Shown piece after piece: positions 6,625 to 7,954 of a stretch of 7,954 bases of DNA. Source of the stretch: Treponema sp. (lineage in GTDB: Bacteria; Spirochaetota; Spirochaetia; Treponematales; Breznakiellaceae); NCBI GenBank assembly GCA_031281855.1, contig JAITEW010000183.1, positions 1 through 7,954 of the forward strand, given 5' to 3'. The position numbers and the translations under genes are program-made. The notes below the pieces were generated by a model, which had not been told where the DNA came from, made no database searches, and worked only from the letters and a program-made list of their open reading frames with translations. Numbering within the stretch: the stretch's first letter is position 1; each line of letters starts with the position of its first letter.

Positions 6625-6653
6625 AGTATGATTGAAACCGGAAGTTTAGTCAT
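6625..6653 (-). promoter_or_regulatory. weak candidate promoter in front of the cyclase gene
   Basis: On the minus strand ATGACT (6653-6648) and CATACT (6630-6625) are 17 bases apart, each matching consensus at 4/6. They lie in the 66-base gap between the coiled-coil gene and the cyclase gene, with the start expected about 20 bases before the cyclase ATG. That would place it close to the ribosome binding site. Read-through from the promoter at 7364-7392 is an alternative. Confidence 0.25.
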
Positions 6654-6666
6654 GTCCCTTTCTGGC

Positions 6667-7278
6667 TTACCATTCCCGGGGCTTAAAGCCTTCGGGAACA
6701 TTTATTGTTACCGTGTCGCCGGTCTGTTCTATCACATAAAAACCGGCTTTTATCACGTAATTCCGCACCTCTTTGGGCATAATGGCCCCCGCAACGGCGC
6801 CGAGAAATTTTCGTTTATCATTGTGCCGGTCTGCCCAGCGCCGGAGCACTTCCATGCGCTCAAGGTGGCGGTCCACATCCTTGTACAGAGGTTTGGCCTT
6901 GACTTCCACCGCTATGGCTATTTCGCCGTTTTCCAGCAGTATGTCAATTTCAGCGCCTGAATACCTGTCCTGCGCGTCGCTTATATCAATGTTCTGGGAA
7001 ATTTTATCAAACGTATAGTGCAAGGCGTTGAATTTTTTCCTGATATTCGGAGCCACCAGGTGTTCGGCCAGCTCGCCAAAGCGGTTGCATAGTTCGCCGA
7101 TTCTCCGGTCGGTTTCCCGCATTTTCCGGCCGGTTTCCTGCATTTGCCGGTCTGTCTCCCGCATTTGCCGGGCAGTTTCCTGCATTTTCCGGTCTGTCTC
7201 CTGGAACATAGCCCAAACTTTTTCAAACGTGAGCCCCTGATATTCAGGGGGGAGAACGGTAGTTTGTTGTTCTTCCAT
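6667..7278 (-). CDS. heptad-repeat coiled-coil protein with PD-(D/E)XK nuclease-like domain
   Basis: 203 residues from ATG 7278, chosen because AGGA (7289-7286) lies seven bases upstream; upstream starts at 7302 (ATG) and 7320 (TTG) have no such site. Residues 24-62 form a heptad array, QETDRKM QETARQM RETDRQM QETGRKM RETDRRI, almost certainly a coiled coil. The conserved stretch GELCNRFGELAEHLVAPNI follows, then a C-terminal domain with AEIDILLENG (D112) and VEVKAK (E125, K127). That is the D...ExK arrangement of PD-(D/E)XK proteins. Proteins of this build (DUF3782-like) are numerous in cyanobacteria and gut Treponema, and their function is not established. No signal peptide or membrane helix is seen. 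It is the first gene behind a good promoter and may share a transcript with the cyclase, though a functional link is not evident. Confidence 0.85.
   Translation of the reverse strand: MEEQQTTVLPPEYQGLTFEKVWAMFQETDRKMQETARQMRETDRQMQETGRKMRETDRRIGELCNRFGELAEHLVAPNIRKKFNALHYTFDKISQNIDISDAQDRYSGAEIDILLENGEIAIAVEVKAKPLYKDVDRHLERMEVLRRWADRHNDKRKFLGAVAGAIMPKEVRNYVIKAGFYVIEQTGDTVTINVPEGFKPREW
7091..7216 (-). repeat. 21-bp tandem repeats inside the coiled-coil gene
   Basis: On the plus strand near-identical units of the form GTTTCC(C/T)GCATTTTCCGG begin at 7112, 7133, 7154, 7175 and 7196, exactly 21 bases apart. A degenerate sixth unit begins at 7091. Each encodes one coiled-coil heptad, (Q/R)ET(D/A/G)R(K/Q)M. 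The high DNA identity suggests recent duplication, so repeat number may vary between strains without breaking the frame. Confidence 0.9.
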
Positions 7279-7285
7279 AATAACA

Positions 7286-7289
7286 TCCT
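7286..7289 (-). promoter_or_regulatory. ribosome binding site fixing the start of the coiled-coil gene
   Basis: AGGA on the minus strand, within CAGGATGTTATT just before ATG 7278. It argues for the shorter 203-residue protein over starts at 7302 or 7320. Confidence 0.65.
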
Positions 7290-7363
7290 GAAACAGCGTC
7301 ATGCCGCGCAGGGCGGCCAAGCCCCGGACCCGAGGGGGGCCGGGGGGAATTGTTTACATACCT

Positions 7364-7392
7364 AATATAGGGATTACGGCGGGAACAGTCAA
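7364..7392 (-). promoter_or_regulatory. strong sigma-70-type promoter for the coiled-coil gene
   Basis: On the minus strand TTGACT (7392-7387) and TATATT (7369-7364) each match consensus at 5/6 and are 17 bases apart. The start should be near 7357, leaving a leader of about 80 bases. The leader is rich in C/G runs and can form a small GC hairpin (GCCCC 7321-7325 with GGGGC 7336-7340). It may drive the coiled-coil, cyclase and HD-GYP genes together. Confidence 0.7.
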
Positions 7393-7408
7393 GCATACCA
7401 ATAGTTCT

Positions 7409-7438
7409 CAGTTTACACTCCGTCATCGTGTCAAACTG
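7409..7438. other. hairpin with 10 base pairs and one bulge
   Basis: CAGTTTACAC (7409-7418) pairs with GTGT-C-AAACTG (7428-7438) around a nine-base loop. It lies just upstream of the coiled-coil gene promoter, and it is the first of a run of inverted repeats extending to the right edge. Either strand could form it. Confidence 0.55.
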
Positions 7439-7444
7439 TCTGGG

Positions 7445-7470
7445 GAACAGCATTATATACTCCGCTGTTC
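7445..7470. other. hairpin with 7-base perfect arms
   Basis: GAACAGC (7445-7451) pairs with GCTGTTC (7464-7470) around a 12-base loop, ATTATATACTCC. It directly abuts the outer arm of the large inverted-repeat element that begins at 7471. Confidence 0.5.
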
Positions 7471-7540
7471 ACCCAACATCGACCCACAATCCGCCAGCCC
7501 TGTCCGGAGGCGACCCCCCGGGCAGTCTAGACGGTCGTCG

Positions 7541-7580
7541 CTGTGCCATAATCCGGCATCCATGCCAGATTATGGCACGG
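7541..7580. repeat. near-perfect 40-base inverted repeat
   Basis: GTGCCATAATC (7543-7553) pairs perfectly with GATTATGGCAC (7568-7578). After one C/A mismatch, GGCAT (7555-7559) pairs with ATGCC (7562-7566) around CC. One wobble and one further pair extend the base. It is nested in the large element at 7471-7730. Confidence 0.75.
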
Positions 7581-7601
7581 AGTTTTTCAGGGCAAAACTC
7601 C
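7579..7601. other. hairpin GGAGTTTT / AAAACTCC
   Basis: Eight perfect pairs (7579-7586 with 7594-7601) and a seven-base loop TCAGGGC. It follows the previous inverted repeat immediately and shares its last two bases, so the two outermost base pairs compete. Confidence 0.55.
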
Positions 7602-7620
7602 AGTTGAAGCAATAGAAACA

Positions 7621-7636
7621 GCGGCATCCATGCCGC
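7621..7636. repeat. palindrome GCGGCAT-CC-ATGCCGC
   Basis: Seven-base perfect arms with a CC centre. Its 12-base core GGCATCCATGCC is identical to the tip of the inverted repeat at 7541-7580 (7555-7566). It is the third internal hairpin of the large element. Confidence 0.65.
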
Positions 7637-7805
7637 CGCATTGGCGTCGCCTTTACTGGTATGACGCCGTATGCCTGCCCGGGGGGTCCCTCCGGGTCTG
7701 GCTGGCGGCTTTATCGCAGGTAGATTGGGTTAGTTGGTTCTCAACCGGGGGGTTATGTACCCAAAAGGTTGCGTTGGGCGGCTAAACTTGACCTGCATTT
7801 GGCGT

Positions 7806-7953
7806 GAAATCCCTGGAGCGGGGGAAAGTCTGGGAAAAACATTTGGAATTCACCGCCGGAGCGTATAAAAGACTTGACGCCTGTCAAGTCTTTTATAGCA
7901 GAGGCGGGCTCTACAAGCGTTTTTCACAGGGTTTTCCCCGCTCCAGGGGCTTC
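7806..7953. other. long rod-like inverted repeat reaching the window edge
   Basis: 7811-7840 and 7919-7948 are reverse complements at 26 of 30 positions, starting CCCTGGAGCGGGG. GAA/TTC continues the match at 7806-7808 and 7951-7953. Inside lie an unpaired zone of about 11-12 bases on each side, CCGCC (7853-7857) pairing with GGCGG (7903-7907), and a perfect 15-bp stem-loop at 7864-7897. As RNA it would be a rod with a central bubble. As DNA it looks like a small element with terminal inverted repeats, but no target duplication is visible and the right end is cut. A reading frame from GTG 7804 stays open to the edge, but it has no ribosome binding site. Confidence 0.6.
7864..7897. terminator. 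perfect 15-bp stem-loop, terminator-like in both directions
   Basis: TATAAAAGACTTGAC and its exact reverse complement are separated by GCCT. Either strand shows an A-tract, an eight-pair mixed stem (GACTTGAC/GTCAAGTC) and a TTTTATA tract, the form of a bidirectional intrinsic terminator. It sits at the tip of the longer inverted repeat, so it may instead be only the apical part of that structure. Confidence 0.5.
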
Positions 7954-7954
7954 G

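Larger units (their letters stand above)
7471..7730. other. large GC-rich inverted-repeat element, candidate structured RNA or mobile palindrome
   Basis: About 260 bases with no convincing gene. The core stem pairs 7512-7525 with 7675-7688 (14 perfect pairs). Beyond a one-base bulge (C7511), 7503-7510 pairs with 7689-7696, and after a small loop 7491-7499 pairs with 7700-7708. Outside this, ACCCAA (7471-7476) can pair with TTGGGT (7725-7730). Inside, ACGG (7531-7534) pairs with CCGT (7667-7670) and CGTC (7536-7539) with GACG (7663-7666), enclosing three hairpins. The result is a branched structure on either strand. No known RNA family was recognised. It could be a non-coding RNA, a folded mobile-element end or a palindromic repeat. 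Further right, AACC (7743-7746) with GGTT (7767-7770) and GGGT (7750-7753) with ACCC (7759-7762) can form another small hairpin. Confidence 0.55.

Noticed and set aside
7091..7216. CRISPR-like array
   Set aside because: The 21-base units are contiguous with no spacers and encode coiled-coil heptads in frame.
7301..7615. Plus-strand open frame of 104 codons
   Set aside because: It runs through the coiled-coil gene's promoter and the nested inverted repeats. Its composition (Arg, Pro, Ser) is unconvincing and no family is recognised.
7471..7730. Integron attC site (ACCCAAC at the left, TTGGGT at the right)
   Set aside because: The right core does not fit GTTRRRY, the length is well above that of usual attC sites, and no cassette gene or integrase is present.
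7821..7834. GGGGAAAGTCTGGG, resembling the conserved GGAAAGTCCGGG of RNase P RNA
   Set aside because: The rest of the RNase P core is absent, and the stretch is explained as one arm of the inverted repeat 7811-7840/7919-7948.
7755..7868. Small plus-strand frame of 37 codons from ATG 7755
   Set aside because: No ribosome binding site, it overlaps the rod-like inverted repeat, and it resembles no known small protein.
7400..7954. Retron or diversity-generating retroelement RNA
   Set aside because: No reverse transcriptase, template/variable repeat pair or priming signature is in the window; hairpins alone are not enough.

Overview
The window looks like chromosomal DNA of a spirochaete, most likely a Treponema of the insect-gut type. 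This is an inference from gene types: a CHASE2 adenylate cyclase with a 'PPPDDWDG'-type tail, a tandem HD-GYP protein, and a heptad-repeat PD-(D/E)XK-like protein. No rRNA or other taxonomic marker is present. All six confident genes lie on the minus strand, so the window is best read from right to left.

Reading right to left: bases 7954-7400 hold no convincing gene but are dense in inverted repeats. They include a GC-rich long-range pairing (about 7491-7525 with 7675-7708) that encloses several smaller hairpins, and a 30-bp imperfect inverted repeat (7811-7840 with 7919-7948) around a perfect 15-bp stem-loop. A good sigma-70-type promoter (7364-7392) then reads into a coiled-coil PD-(D/E)XK-like protein (7278-6667). 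It is followed by a CHASE2 class III adenylate cyclase (6600-3841) and a tandem HD domain/HD-GYP phosphodiesterase (3801-2611). A second promoter region (2531-2494) precedes sigI (2450-1728), rsgI (1728-1261, probably frameshifted) and a GtrB/DPM1-like membrane glycosyltransferase (1240-287). The left 286 bases hold a hairpin after the glycosyltransferase, four degenerate 21-bp tandem repeats and an unresolved open frame at the edge.

Taken together, the genes look like envelope sensing and response. A membrane cyclase with an extracytoplasmic sensor makes cAMP. A cytoplasmic HD-GYP protein probably degrades a cyclic dinucleotide. A SigI-family sigma factor is paired with a membrane anti-sigma factor, and the same transcript carries an enzyme that transfers sugars at the membrane. 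That the two halves are co-regulated is inference.

The points most worth a second look are the rsgI frameshift at a five-base G/C run, the SigI/RsgI pair in a spirochaete-like genome with no visible extracellular sensor domain, the two overlapping promoter types in front of sigI, the helical insertion inside the CHASE2 domain, and the two highly structured elements at the right end.
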